Positions 24,077 to 32,434 of a DNA stretch of 43,894 nt are shown in pieces. Within the stretch, counting starts at the first letter, position 1, and every line of letters begins with the position of its first letter. The DNA is taken from assembly GCA_017883415.1 (NCBI GenBank), contig JADGNR010000004.1:1-43894 (forward strand), in the 5' to 3' direction. A program made the position numbers and the translations under genes. Source of the stretch: Bryobacteraceae bacterium. GTDB taxonomy: Bacteria; Acidobacteriota; Terriglobia; Bryobacterales; Bryobacteraceae. The notes under the pieces are model-generated. The model worked only from the letters and a program-made list of their open reading frames with translations. It did no database searches and was not told the DNA's origin.

Positions 24077-24226
24077 CTAGGAACGCGGCTTCCGATTCCC
24101 GGAGGACTTCGTTGTTTTGTTCCGCGGACGCAGGGCGCGGCGGAAACCGGGCAGATCCCACGACACATTGTCGTAGATCTCGCCTTCGGGGTCGTAATCG
24201 AGGGGCCAGAACTTGCGGGTGCTCAT
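24077..24226 (-). CDS. Small hypothetical protein, 49 aa
   Basis: A short open frame with a Shine-Dalgarno (AGGTGAAG) before ATG 24226 and its own strong promoter at 24277-24285. It opens MSTRKFWPLDYDPEGEI, continues YDNVSWDLPGFRRAL and ends in a basic tail (RPRNKTTKSSGNRKPRS). The N-terminal half is acidic and aromatic. Most codons end in G or C like neighbouring genes, which supports coding. No transmembrane or signal segment. I do not recognise it. It lies 189 bases upstream of the OmpA gene on the same strand. Confidence 0.6.
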   Translation of the reverse strand: MSTRKFWPLDYDPEGEIYDNVSWDLPGFRRALRPRNKTTKSSGNRKPRS

Positions 24227-24276
24227 TTGTGCTTCACCTGATTTGCTACGGGACTACAAGGGAGGTTACCAAGTCC

Positions 24277-24285
24277 ATTATAGCA
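24277..24285 (-). promoter_or_regulatory. Extended -10 promoter for the 49-aa protein
   Basis: On the minus strand the sequence is TGCTATAAT, a perfect extended -10 element. No good -35 is visible 17 bases upstream, as is usual for extended -10 promoters. The start codon lies about 45 bases beyond the expected transcription start. Confidence 0.6.
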
Positions 24286-24350
24286 TGTAACGAGAGGAAT
24301 ACGGCAGCTCGTAAATATATGAATTTACACTACTTATGTGCCACAGCAAG

Positions 24351-24420
24351 CCAGGCCTCCTGGCCTGCCGAGGGCGCGGAGCGCGACTTCGTCGCGAGGC
24401 AGGCCTGAGGACTTACCCAC
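24351..24420. repeat. Dispersed palindromic repeat, diverged copy
   Basis: CCAGGCCTCCTGGCCTGCC (24351-24369) with a partly matching right arm at 24397-24420 and a GCGCGACTTCGTCGCG palindrome between. The outer arms have drifted from copies at 12838 and 26564. The rest of 24227-24650 holds only the extended -10 promoter; I see no gene in 24421-24650. Confidence 0.65.
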
Positions 24421-24650
24421 CTGGGAGAAGATGGGCCAGGAGCGGTTGTTCATCAGGCGAAACATTATAGAGACGCCATGTTTTTGGGAATGGGACCTAT
24501 CTGGAACAGTATGCGCGGGGAATCATGGAAGCCGCCCGTTGCGCTTGCCTTCCACTCCTACGGAATTCAGGGGTCGCCACGCACACCGGCCACCCACCCG
24601 TAACGCGAAATGCGCAGGCCGGCGAATCGGAATGTGCGCGGACTGGTCCT

Positions 24651-24944
24651 TCAAACACCTACGAGCTTGCGGCTGCGGGCCCAGAGCTCGGTGGCATCCT
24701 CGACCACCTTCCGGCTCTCCTCGTAGATGGTCTTAACCCGGTCCACGAGTTCGCGCGAGACTTCGGCGAACTCTCCGGAGCGGCTGGCCATACGCTTGGT
24801 GATATCGCGCGCCGTATCCCAGCGGGTTTTCCTGGTGCGGCGCGAAAGGACGATGCCGACTCCGACTGCCGTTCCCAGGGCAACTCCAATCCAGATCTTC
24901 GCTGCGTTGCGATTCCAGCCGTTGGTGATGATCTCCGCCTGCAT
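24651..24944 (-). CDS. YtxH-like small membrane protein
   Basis: A 97-aa protein with one transmembrane segment near the N-terminus (AAKIWIGVALGTAVGVGIVL) followed by basic RRTRKTR and a helical tail (SGEFAEVSRELVDRVKTIYEE, SRKVVEDATELWARSRKLV). This layout matches YtxH/gas-vesicle-like small stress proteins, though similarity is modest. ATG 24944 has GGAGGGG upstream. It is transcribed alone, divergent from the MerR gene. Confidence 0.7.
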   Translation of the reverse strand: MQAEIITNGWNRNAAKIWIGVALGTAVGVGIVLSRRTRKTRWDTARDITKRMASRSGEFAEVSRELVDRVKTIYEESRKVVEDATELWARSRKLVGV

Positions 24945-25113
24945 AATCCCCTCCGCTAACAGTGTACTGCGCCAGCGCCACCGCGCCGCCTGCCGGGCTC
25001 CGGGTGGCGTATTCCTTCGCACACCCCCGGGCGGCGCTGGCGGCGCTGGCGGCGTCCCGCGCATCGCAGAGAATGAGGTATGCTTGTCCTGCTTCTTGTT
25101 TACGCTTTGACCC

Positions 25114-25141
25114 TTGACACCGGCGGCAGCCAATGTACAAT
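25114..25141 (+). promoter_or_regulatory. Sigma-70-type promoter of the MerR gene
   Basis: Consensus -35 TTGACA (25114-25119), 16-base spacer, -10 TACAAT (25136-25141). The start codon is 41 bases beyond the -10. Confidence 0.7.
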
Positions 25142-25181
25142 CCAAAGTGGCCCTTAATTTTAACAACGGAAGTGGCACAGA

Positions 25182-25685
25182 ATGTTTAAAGCCAGGAAAT
25201 CCCGCCCGGCGCCTCCGGCGGACGCGCAAGGCTATAACAGCAGCGACGTCGCCCGCATCTGCAGCGTCAGCCTGCGGCAGTTGCAGTGGTGGGACGAGCG
25301 GAACGTCGTTTCCCCGCGCCAGAATGGTCACAAGCGCATTTACATGCCGGAAGAAGTGGTCGAGATTTCCGTCATCGCCGAACTGCGGCGCAAGGGCTTC
25401 TCGCTCCAGAAGATCCGCCGCGTTCTGCGCTTCCTCCAGAAGGATATGGGCAAGCGGCTCAGCGAAGCGCTGGCGTCTTCCTCCGATGTCCACCTGCTCA
25501 CCGATGGCAAGTCCATCTACCTGGAGGAGACGCCCAGCCGCATCCTCGATCTCCTCAAGAATGCGCGCCAGCCGATGTTCCTGGTCTGCGTGACCGACCA
25601 GGCCCGGCGGCTGGCGGCCACCGCGGAGCGCAAGCCCGCGAAATCGGAGACCGGCGCCGCGGCTCGCAAAGCGCGCGCCGTCTGA
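25182..25685 (+). CDS. MerR-family transcriptional regulator
   Basis: A 167-aa protein with an N-terminal MerR winged helix-turn-helix (YNSSDVARICSVSLRQLQWW, then RIYMPEEVVEISVIAELRRK and FSLQKIRRVLRFLQKD). The C-terminal half lacks metal-binding Cys clusters, so the effector is not a typical metal. It ends in a basic Ala-rich tail. The start ATG at 25182 is preceded by GGAAG. The epimerase gene follows after 24 bases on the same strand, so it may be cotranscribed, and the regulator may act on its own promoter. The effector is unknown. Confidence 0.85.
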   Translation: MFKARKSRPAPPADAQGYNSSDVARICSVSLRQLQWWDERNVVSPRQNGHKRIYMPEEVVEISVIAELRRKGFSLQKIRRVLRFLQKDMGKRLSEALASSSDVHLLTDGKSIYLEETPSRILDLLKNARQPMFLVCVTDQARRLAATAERKPAKSETGAAARKARAV

Positions 25686-25709
25686 CACGCATCCGCACCA
25701 CTTTGTAGC

Positions 25710-26564
25710 ATGAGACTCTTCCTGACGGGCGCCACCGGCTACATCGGCGCGGTAGTTACGGAAAAGTTGCGTGCCGCGGGACACCAGGTGGCGGGACTGG
25801 CGCGTTCCGGCGAATCCGCGCGCACGTTGGAAAAGCTGGGCGCGGAGGCGGTGCGGGGCGACCTACGGGATACTGCGGCGATAGCTGTCGGCGCGGGTCA
25901 GGCCGACGCCGCGATGCATCTCGCCATGGAGCCGTCTCCGGAGGCGCCGCGGCTCGACGGCGCCGCCGTCGGGGCGATCCTGGCTGGCTTGCGCGGCTCC
26001 GCCAAGCCTTTTCTCTATACCAGCGGCGTATGGGTAATGGGCGGCACCGGCGGTCACGTAGCCGACGAAAACACGCCAGTGAACCCCGCTCCTTTTGTGG
26101 CGTGGCGGCCCGCAAACGAGCAGCTGGTGCTGAACGCAGCAGGACCGCACGGGATCGTGATCCGCCCGGCGATGGTCTACGGCCGCGGCGGAGGATTCCC
26201 CGGTGACTTCGCGCGCCAGGCCAGAGAGCAGGGAGTCGTGCGCTATGTCGGCTCGGGTGATAATCGCTGGCCGTTGGTGCACGTGGACGACCTGGCGGAC
26301 CTCTACGTGCTAGCGCTCGAGGCCCGCGCCGGATCGCTCTACTTCGCCTCGACGGGACCCTCACTGCCGGTGAAGGAGGTGGCGCACGCCGCCGCCGCGG
26401 GAGCACGCGTCGAAGCCATCCCCCTGGAGGAGGCTCGCCGCGTGATGGGCCCCATGGCCGATGCCCTCACGCTCGATCAGGTAATCAGCGCGCAGAAAGC
26501 CGTCCGCGAGCTCGGCTGGAACCCCAAAGGCAAATCTCTTCTCGAGGAGCTTTCCGTCGAGTAG
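25710..26564 (+). CDS. NAD-dependent epimerase/dehydratase family protein (extended SDR)
   Basis: A 284-aa Rossmann-fold protein. The dinucleotide-binding motif is FLTGATGYIGAVV at the very N-terminus. Other SDR landmarks are VRGDLRDT, the active-site-like FLYTSGVWVMGG, and IRPAMVYGRGGGFP. The usual YxxxK pair is not obvious, so it may be an atypical SDR that binds NAD(P) for redox or sensing. The C-terminal part resembles NAD-dependent epimerases acting on small substrates. It follows MerR closely. Its stop codon TAG (26562-26564) merges into palindromic repeat copy B, which shares it with the convergent FAD gene. Confidence 0.82.
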   Translation: MRLFLTGATGYIGAVVTEKLRAAGHQVAGLARSGESARTLEKLGAEAVRGDLRDTAAIAVGAGQADAAMHLAMEPSPEAPRLDGAAVGAILAGLRGSAKPFLYTSGVWVMGGTGGHVADENTPVNPAPFVAWRPANEQLVLNAAGPHGIVIRPAMVYGRGGGFPGDFARQAREQGVVRYVGSGDNRWPLVHVDDLADLYVLALEARAGSLYFASTGPSLPVKEVAHAAAAGARVEAIPLEEARRVMGPMADALTLDQVISAQKAVRELGWNPKGKSLLEELSVE

Positions 26565-26635
26565 GGTAGGCCTCCTGGCCTGCCCACGCGCCGTAGGCGC
26601 GCTCCCCGCGCGAGGCAGGCCGGGAGGCCTACCCC
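26564..26635. repeat. Dispersed palindromic repeat, copy B, between convergent genes
   Basis: Left arm GGGTAGGCCTCCTGGCCTGC at 26564-26583 and its complement at 26614-26635, with an inner GC-rich palindrome. It fills the whole gap between the epimerase and the FAD-dependent gene, touching the stop codon of the first and containing that of the second. It can serve as a bidirectional terminator. Confidence 0.85.
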
Positions 26636-28005
26636 ACGGCGGCCATGGCCGCGTGATAGCCGCACATTCCGTGGACGCCGCCGCCGGGGGGCGTGGAGGA
26701 CGAGCATAGGAAGACGCCGTGGAGTGGGGTGCGGTAAAGGCGGCGCGTGGGCCGGAGGAAGAATTGGCGTAGGTCGAGCGCCCCGCCCGCGATATCGCCT
26801 CCCACCAGGTTGGGATTGTGACGCTCGAAGGCGGCCGGGGTCAGGACGTGGCGCTCCAGGATGCGGGCGCGAAAACCGGGAGCGAATCGTTCGACCTGCT
26901 CCTCGATGGCCGCGGTCATATCCACCGTCGAAGCGTGGGGGACGTGGCAGTAGGCCCAGGCGACGTGCTTTCCGGCCGGCGCGCGGGTGGGGTCGAACAG
27001 GCTGGGCTGCGCCAGGATGACGAAGGGTCGGCCGGTGTGGCGCGACTCCCAGAGGGCGATCTCGTCGAGCGTTCCTCCGAGGTGGACCGTGCCGGCGCGG
27101 GCGCATGCCGGCGCGCGCCAGGGGATGGGGCCATCGAGCGCCCAATCCAGCTTATAGGCGCCGGGACCATACCGATAGCGCGCCAGGGCGCGGCGGAAAC
27201 TTGCAGGGAGACGATCGCCCGCGAGCGCCAGGAACTGGCGGGGGGTTACGTCGCACATGACGATCGGCGCTTCGGGCAGCGTCGCGACCGGCGATGCGGT
27301 GCGGATCTCGCCACCGAGCGAGCGCAGGTAGCCGGCCAGGGCGTTGCTGATGCGCTGCGCGCCACCACGCGGGATGGGCCAGCCCACGGTGTGCGCCAGA
27401 ACGCCGAGCACCATCCCGGCAGCGGCGCTGGGGCGCGCTTCAAGCGGCAGGATCGCGTGGGCGGCGAGGCCGGCGAAGAGCGCGCGGGCGCGCGGTCCGC
27501 GGAACAAAGCTTCGGCCAGGGCGCGGGCGGGGCGGATGGCGCGCAGGCCGAATCGCGCCATCAGCAGAGGGTGCCGTGGGATCCCCAGGGGCGCCAGGAT
27601 ATCGTCGCGCAGGCGCGGCCAGGCAGCGGCGAGGGGCGTCATCAAACGGCGCCAGGCTTCGCCATCGGGGCCGAGGTTCTTCGCGGTCGCATCGATGGAG
27701 CGTTCCAGCAGCACGGCAGTGCCGTCATCGAGCGGGTGCGCGAGCGGGGTCCCGGGATGGATCCATTCCAGGCCATACTCCGCCAGCGGGAACTGCTCGA
27801 AGCACGGCGAGCCGGCGGCCATGGGATGCACCGCGGAACAGATATCGTGCATGAATCCGGGGAGCGTGAGCTCGGCGGAACGGGCGCCCCCGCCGATTTG
27901 CGGGGCGCCTTCGTGGACGGTCACCGGGCAACCTGTGCGCGCCAGTACGATGGCCGCGGCCAGACCGTTGGGGCCGGAGCCGATCACGATGGCGCGGGGA
28001 TTCAT
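26629..28005 (-). CDS. Phytoene-desaturase-like FAD-dependent oxidoreductase
   Basis: A 458-aa protein with an N-terminal FAD-binding Rossmann motif (AIVIGSGPNGLAAAIVLA) and the CrtI/NAD(P)-FAD family pattern VHEGAPQIGGGARSAEL. The C-terminal motif LFLCSSSTPPGGGVHGMCG (HGVFLCSSSTPPGGGVHGM) closes the FAD site. The family includes phytoene desaturases and retinol-saturase-like enzymes; no other carotenoid gene is nearby, so the substrate is unknown. ATG 28005 is chosen because the FAD motif begins five residues later. The last two residues and the stop are encoded by repeat copy B. It is divergent from the aldo/keto reductase. Confidence 0.85.
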   Translation of the reverse strand: MNPRAIVIGSGPNGLAAAIVLARTGCPVTVHEGAPQIGGGARSAELTLPGFMHDICSAVHPMAAGSPCFEQFPLAEYGLEWIHPGTPLAHPLDDGTAVLLERSIDATAKNLGPDGEAWRRLMTPLAAAWPRLRDDILAPLGIPRHPLLMARFGLRAIRPARALAEALFRGPRARALFAGLAAHAILPLEARPSAAAGMVLGVLAHTVGWPIPRGGAQRISNALAGYLRSLGGEIRTASPVATLPEAPIVMCDVTPRQFLALAGDRLPASFRRALARYRYGPGAYKLDWALDGPIPWRAPACARAGTVHLGGTLDEIALWESRHTGRPFVILAQPSLFDPTRAPAGKHVAWAYCHVPHASTVDMTAAIEEQVERFAPGFRARILERHVLTPAAFERHNPNLVGGDIAGGALDLRQFFLRPTRRLYRTPLHGVFLCSSSTPPGGGVHGMCGYHAAMAAVG

Positions 28006-28066
28006 AGGAAACACAACCTTCGATATTGTAGAGGAGTAACGAGTGCCTGTACGAGGAGCGGAGAAG

Positions 28067-29044
28067 ATGCGGAAGAAACGGCTGGGCCAGAGCGATATGG
28101 AGTTGACCTCCATCGGGGTCGGGGCGTGGGCCATGGGCGGCGGCGGTTGGGCGTTTGCCTGGGGCCCGCAGGACGACGCGCAATCGATTGCGGCCATCCA
28201 CACCGCGCTCGATCAGGGCGTGAACTGGATCGATACCGCGGCGGTGTACGGTCTGGGGCATTCCGAAGAAGTGGTGGCGCGCGCGCTGGCGGAGCGGAAG
28301 GGCACGCGCCCTTACGTGTTCACCAAGTGCGAGCGCACCTGGAACGAGAAAGGCGAGATTCGCGGCGTGCTGAAGAGCGAATCGATCCGCAAAGAGTGCG
28401 AAGCCAGCTTGCGGCGGCTGCAGGTGGATGCGATCGATCTCTACCAGATCCACTGGCCGGAGCCGGCCGAAGACGTCGAGGAAGGGTGGGGCGCCTTGGC
28501 CCGGCTGCAGGAAGAGGGCAAGGTGCGGTGGATCGGCGTTTCCAATTTCAACGCGGAGCAGATGGAGCGGTGCCGGCGGATCGCGCCGGTTACGTCCTTG
28601 CAGCCGCCCTACTCGGCCGTCTCACCGGACGTGGAGAAAGAGCATTTTCCGTATTGCCGGGAGAAGGGGATCGGGGTGATTGTGTATTCTCCTATGAAGT
28701 CGGGCCTGCTCGCGGGGACGATGACCAAGGAGCGGGTGGCGGATTTTCCGCAGGACGATTTCAGGCGCCGGGCGCTGGCGTTCCAGGAGCCGCAGCTTTC
28801 GCGCAACCTGGAACTGGCGGCGCTGATGAAGCGCATCGGCCTGCGGCACGGGCGTTCGGCGGGCGAAGTGGCGATCGCCTGGACGCTGCGGCATCCGGCG
28901 GTGACGGCGGCGATCGTCGGCATGCGCTCGGCGGAGCAGGCCAGGGGCGTGCTGGGTGCGCTCGAGTTCCGGCTGACGGAGGAGGAGATTGCCGAGATCC
29001 AGGGGTTTCGCGCCGGCGGCGCGGCGGGCGCGTCAGTGCTCTAA
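28067..29044 (+). CDS. Aldo/keto reductase
   Basis: A 325-aa TIM-barrel oxidoreductase. The catalytic tetrad is visible: Asp and Tyr in WIDTAAVYGLGHSE, Lys in YVFTKCERTW and His in LYQIHWPEP. VKWIGVSNF-type signature is present as RWIGVSNFNAEQM. It would reduce aldehydes or ketones with NADPH. I start at ATG 28067 with GGAG nearby; a GTG at 28043 would add eight residues. The 61 bases between it and the divergent FAD gene hold both promoters. The end overlaps a hemerythrin remnant on the other strand by 12 bases. Confidence 0.92.
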   Translation: MRKKRLGQSDMELTSIGVGAWAMGGGGWAFAWGPQDDAQSIAAIHTALDQGVNWIDTAAVYGLGHSEEVVARALAERKGTRPYVFTKCERTWNEKGEIRGVLKSESIRKECEASLRRLQVDAIDLYQIHWPEPAEDVEEGWGALARLQEEGKVRWIGVSNFNAEQMERCRRIAPVTSLQPPYSAVSPDVEKEHFPYCREKGIGVIVYSPMKSGLLAGTMTKERVADFPQDDFRRRALAFQEPQLSRNLELAALMKRIGLRHGRSAGEVAIAWTLRHPAVTAAIVGMRSAEQARGVLGALEFRLTEEEIAEIQGFRAGGAAGASVL

Positions 29045-29206
29045 GTTGAAGCCCTGCAGGCCGCGCCGCAAGGCCGGCGGCCGGAATCGCTCGATGCGGC
29101 GGTGGCAATCGTCCAGCAGGCCGATCGGATTTGTGAAGCCGCTTTCAGGCCTGGCTCCGATGACGATGGGCAGTTGAGTTTCGTCGCGTGGAGCGGGCGG
29201 CGCAGG
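29033..29206 (-). pseudogene. Truncated hemerythrin-domain gene fragment
   Basis: The minus strand encodes ETQLPIVIGARPESGFTNPI followed by GLLDDCHRRIERF, the typical opening of a hemerythrin HHE-type protein (DPIGLLxDCHRRIE). After RIERF the similarity stops and the frame ends 18 residues later. Helices carrying the other iron-binding His and Glu residues are missing, so no functional domain can form. No convincing start codon is seen. The left end overlaps the aldo/keto reductase gene. I read it as decay debris. Confidence 0.55.
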
Positions 29207-29232
29207 GGTTAGCGTTTCTGTGGGACTTGCCG

Positions 29233-29637
29233 CTACAGGACGGCTTCGGGCACCCGCACCACGGTGTCGATGGCCGGCGCATGCAGCAGGGTGTTGTGGA
29301 TCAGGCACGCCTTGACCGCCCGCAGCACGCCCTCCTCATGGTGGGGATCGAGGCCGGGAACGATCACCTCGATGTGGAACTGTCCTAGCCGCGCCGGCTG
29401 CATCGCTTTGTCCGCGCTGACTTTGATTTCCAGTCCTTCGGCTGAAAGGCGCCTGGTTTTCAAGTACTGCGCCGCATAGAATCCGGCGCACGTGCCGAGC
29501 GAGACGAGCAGGTATTCGGGCGGCGTCATGCCCTCGTCCAGGCCCCCGTTATCAACGGGTTGGTCGCAGATCACGCGGTGGCCCCGCGCGCTCGCCTCGA
29601 ACTTCACGCCTCCCTGGTGCCGGATTGTGACTTCCAT
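29233..29637 (-). CDS. OsmC-family peroxiredoxin-like protein
   Basis: A 134-aa OsmC/Ohr-fold protein. It has the conserved block [20 protein letters not shown] with the first Cys, and the second Cys in [15 protein letters not shown]. Both thiols are present, consistent with peroxide reduction. The start ATG 29637 has GGTGGGAG upstream and gives the normal OsmC N-terminus ([17 protein letters not shown]). It is intact although both flanks hold broken genes. Confidence 0.9.
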   Translation of the reverse strand: MEVTIRHQGGVKFEASARGHRVICDQPVDNGGLDEGMTPPEYLLVSLGTCAGFYAAQYLKTRRLSAEGLEIKVSADKAMQPARLGQFHIEVIVPGLDPHHEEGVLRAVKACLIHNTLLHAPAIDTVVRVPEAVL

Positions 29638-29690
29638 ATGTCTCCCACCTTGAAAGATGCAGTTTCGCGAGTTTGGTGACAGTGTCACGA

Positions 29691-30010
29691 AATGCCGAAT
29701 GGCACATCACCTACGAAGTCTTCCGCGAGGCCGGTATTGCTTTCGCCGCAGTGCTGATTTCTGATCTACGGCCTGGTGGCGGGCTGATTCCAGTCGTTCG
29801 TCACGCCGCTGGAGCGGGGGGATGGCGCTCGATGAAGCGGTAATCGACGCCGGAGCGGGAAGAATCCGCCCCATGCCGCCGACCGCCGCGGCGGTGGTGG
29901 GGGGCCGGCGTGATTCTCTTCGACCCTTCGACCCCATTTTCCAGGGTCGGGAGATCGCGCTCATGGCGGGGGACCTGCGAAAGGTGGGGCTGGAAGGGGC
30001 GCGGAAATCC
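29691..30010 (+). pseudogene. Remnant of an RND efflux pump (AcrB/HAE1-like) gene
   Basis: Segments of an RND permease appear in shifting frames. First comes [20 protein letters not shown], then after a frameshift LIYGLVAG[13 protein letters not shown] (TGA where Trp is expected). About 60 residues are then missing. The match resumes with [20 protein letters not shown], switches frame at AGVILFDP and back to [15 protein letters not shown]. At least one nonsense codon, several frameshifts and an internal deletion show long decay. Neither the N-terminal part nor the membrane-fusion partner is present. Confidence 0.65.
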
Positions 30011-30037
30011 GGCTAAAGAGGGCCGGAGCCGCGTAGG

Positions 30038-30949
30038 TCAGCCCGATCCATGCGCAAGGTCGCGACGGGATCCCACGGTCTGGGCATACACCTTACTGAA
30101 CTCGGCGCCCCAGAAGAATAGCTGCGCCGAGTAGTATACCCACAGCAGCACGACCAGCGGCGAGCCGGCGGCACTATACGTCGATCCGAGCCTGGCATGC
30201 GCGAAGTAGAGCCCCATGAGCTGCTTGCCCAGCATAAACAGCAATGAGGCGATCATGGCTCCGAGGACGACGTCGGTCCACTTCAAGGTGACGTCCGGAA
30301 CGATCTTGTAGAGGACCGCGAACAGCACTGCGATGACCAGATACAGAATCATAAACGTCGCGGCGGGCGGCACCGCGATCCTCATGGCCGCGAGCCAGGC
30401 GTTCCACAGCAGAGAAACCATCAGCAGAAAACCAATGCCCAGCACCGTTACGAACGAATAGAAGCGATCCACGATCAGACGAATGACCGTGGCGGCATTC
30501 GTCTGGTCGGGGGGGAGCGAAACATGCCAGATGGTGTTCATGGAGTCGCGCAGCTCGACGAAGATGGAAGAAGCGCCAAAGAGCAAGGTCGCCAGGCCGA
30601 GCAGAGTCGCAACCATGCCCGTCCCGGGATGATAGGCGCCTTTGACGATTCTCTGAATCGTCCGTGCTACTTCGGGCCCGGCCACGCCACGGATTTCCGA
30701 TGCGAGCCGGCCCTGGGCGGCATCCTCCCCATAAACCACCGCGGCCAAGGCGACCGCGATGACAATCACCGGGGCCACCGACAGCAGGGTATAAAACGAG
30801 ACGGAGGCGCCGAGGCGCGGAACATTATCGTCGATCCATTCGCTCGACGCCCGCCGGAACATGCGCGGCAACGCCTGGAGGAGAGGCCGTATGGCGCTGC
30901 TGCGGTGGCGCGAGGCGGTGGGCGCCGGTGGTTTGGACTCTCGGCCCAT
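30038..30949 (-). CDS. YihY/BrkB-family inner-membrane protein
   Basis: A 303-aa polytopic protein with about six membrane segments: GASVSFYTLLSVAPVIVIAV, GMVATLLGLATLLFGASSIF, VLGIGFLLMVSLLWNAWL, ATFMILYLVIAVLFAVLY, VVLGAMIASLLFMLGKQL and SPLVVLLWVYYSAQLFFW. Motifs such as DNVPRLGASVSFYTLLSVAP, FVELRDSMNTIW and FWGAEFSKVYA are typical of YihY/BrkB proteins. The molecular role of the family is not settled. It lies 26 bases downstream of the sigma-54 activator gene on the same strand and is probably in its operon. Confidence 0.9.
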   Translation of the reverse strand: MGRESKPPAPTASRHRSSAIRPLLQALPRMFRRASSEWIDDNVPRLGASVSFYTLLSVAPVIVIAVALAAVVYGEDAAQGRLASEIRGVAGPEVARTIQRIVKGAYHPGTGMVATLLGLATLLFGASSIFVELRDSMNTIWHVSLPPDQTNAATVIRLIVDRFYSFVTVLGIGFLLMVSLLWNAWLAAMRIAVPPAATFMILYLVIAVLFAVLYKIVPDVTLKWTDVVLGAMIASLLFMLGKQLMGLYFAHARLGSTYSAAGSPLVVLLWVYYSAQLFFWGAEFSKVYAQTVGSRRDLAHGSG

Positions 30950-30975
30950 CGCAGGCTAAGGTCAGGCCGAGGTAA

Positions 30976-32382
30976 TCATGAGCCGGGAGATATCGCGTTC
31001 TCCTCTTCGCGCAGTTCGGCGATCCGGTTCTGCAGCGTCCGCAGGCTGATCCCCAGCATCTCGGCGGCGAGTTTGCGATTGCCGCGCACGTGCTCCAGAG
31101 TGAGCTTGATGTAAGCCTCCTCGATTTTCGTGAGTGGCTGGCCAGGCCGAAGCAAGACGGGACTCTCATAGGCCGGGGACGGCCGGGTATACGCGGCCGG
31201 GTTTACCCCGAAAACAGGGGAGGAAAGGTCCTTCAGGCCGACCAAACCCTCGCCGGCAATGATGGCGGCCCGCTCCAGAAGATTGCGCAACTCCCGCACA
31301 TTTCCGGGCCAGTCATGGTGTTGAAGAAGATCCAGCACTTCGGTATCGACGCCGGCCACGCGCGTGCCGTGTTTCTTGTTCAGATTCTGCAGCATGATGT
31401 CGGCGATCGGCGGGATATCTTCTTTATGCTCACGCAGCGGCGGAACTACGATCTGGAATACACTCAACCGATAGTAAAGTTCTTCGCGCAGATGGGTGGC
31501 GAGATCCTGACTGGTGGCGGCCAGCACGCGAGCGTCTACCGCGATTTCGTGCTTCCCGCCCAGCCTTCGGACGCGCAAATCCTCGAGAACCCGCAACAGC
31601 TTGGGCTGCGTAGACGACGGCATCTCGCCGATCTCGTCGAGAAACAGGGTGCCCCCGTGTGCCTGCTCAAAGCAGCCGGCCGAACGCTCCATGGCTCCCG
31701 TAAAGGCGCCCTTCTCGTGGCCGAACAACTCACTCTCAATCAGAGTTTCGGGTAAGGCGGCGGCGTTGATCGCGACGAAAGGCCCGTCACTGCGAGGGCT
31801 GCACTTATGGATCTCCCGCGCCACCAACTCCTTCCCCGTGCCGCTCTCTCCACAGATCAATACGGGCGCGGAAGTGGGCGCTACCTGCCGGATCTGGGTG
31901 AAGATTTGCTGCATCGCCGGGGAGGTTCCTACCATGTCCCCGAGGACCCCATGAAGGCTCAGTTCGCGCTTCAGCTCGTCGTTTTTCTGCAGACTTCTCT
32001 TGTAGCGAATCGCGCGATCCAGAAGGGTCTTGAAGGCGCGTGGTTCCACCGGCTTCTCCAGGAACCAAAATGCCTTGAGGTCATGGACGACGGAAAGCGC
32101 CTTTTCCATGCTGCCGAAGGCGGTGAGGGCGATCGCCGGCGTGAGGTCGCCGTGCTCCTTCAGGTGCCGGAGGAGTTCAAAGCCGTCCATGCGCGGCATA
32201 ACCAGATCCGAAACGATCACGTCGGCGTTGAAGGCGGCGAGCCGTTCCAGCGCTTCCTGCCCGTCGGCCGCGACCTGCATGTCGAAGTCACAATCGGCAA
32301 GCATGGCGGCCATGTCGGTGCGCTGGCGCTCGTCGTCATCGACGATGAGTATCCGGCCTGAAACCGCAGGCTGTCTGGACAT
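30976..32382 (-). CDS. NtrC-type sigma-54-dependent response regulator
   Basis: A 468-aa protein with three domains. The receiver (about residues 10-125) has VDDDER, the acceptor Asp in VIVSDLVMPRMDG and Lys in FLEKPVEP. The AAA+ domain (about 150-375) has Walker A CGESGTGKELVAREIH, the sigma-54 contact loop GAFTGA and Walker B GGTLFLDEIGEMP. The Fis-type helix-turn-helix is at the C-terminus (NRKLAAEMLGISLRTLQNRI). It should activate RpoN promoters when phosphorylated. Good -24/-12 boxes lie at 33251-33266, 33478-33495 and 36022-36037, with dyads upstream of two of them. The first would drive this gene too, an autoregulatory loop. Its kinase is not adjacent; candidates are at 39853 and 43562. 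Confidence 0.94.
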   Translation of the reverse strand: MSRQPAVSGRILIVDDDERQRTDMAAMLADCDFDMQVAADGQEALERLAAFNADVIVSDLVMPRMDGFELLRHLKEHGDLTPAIALTAFGSMEKALSVVHDLKAFWFLEKPVEPRAFKTLLDRAIRYKRSLQKNDELKRELSLHGVLGDMVGTSPAMQQIFTQIRQVAPTSAPVLICGESGTGKELVAREIHKCSPRSDGPFVAINAAALPETLIESELFGHEKGAFTGAMERSAGCFEQAHGGTLFLDEIGEMPSSTQPKLLRVLEDLRVRRLGGKHEIAVDARVLAATSQDLATHLREELYYRLSVFQIVVPPLREHKEDIPPIADIMLQNLNKKHGTRVAGVDTEVLDLLQHHDWPGNVRELRNLLERAAIIAGEGLVGLKDLSSPVFGVNPAAYTRPSPAYESPVLLRPGQPLTKIEEAYIKLTLEHVRGNRKLAAEMLGISLRTLQNRIAELREEENAISPGS

Positions 32383-32434
32383 GAAGGTTCTATTTTAGCA
32401 AGTTGCGACGGAACAGGGGTGGATCAGACGCCGA

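Noticed and set aside
25029-25058. Short tandem GGCGCT units
   Set aside because: A simple low-complexity stretch between divergent genes with no other copies or coding role seen.
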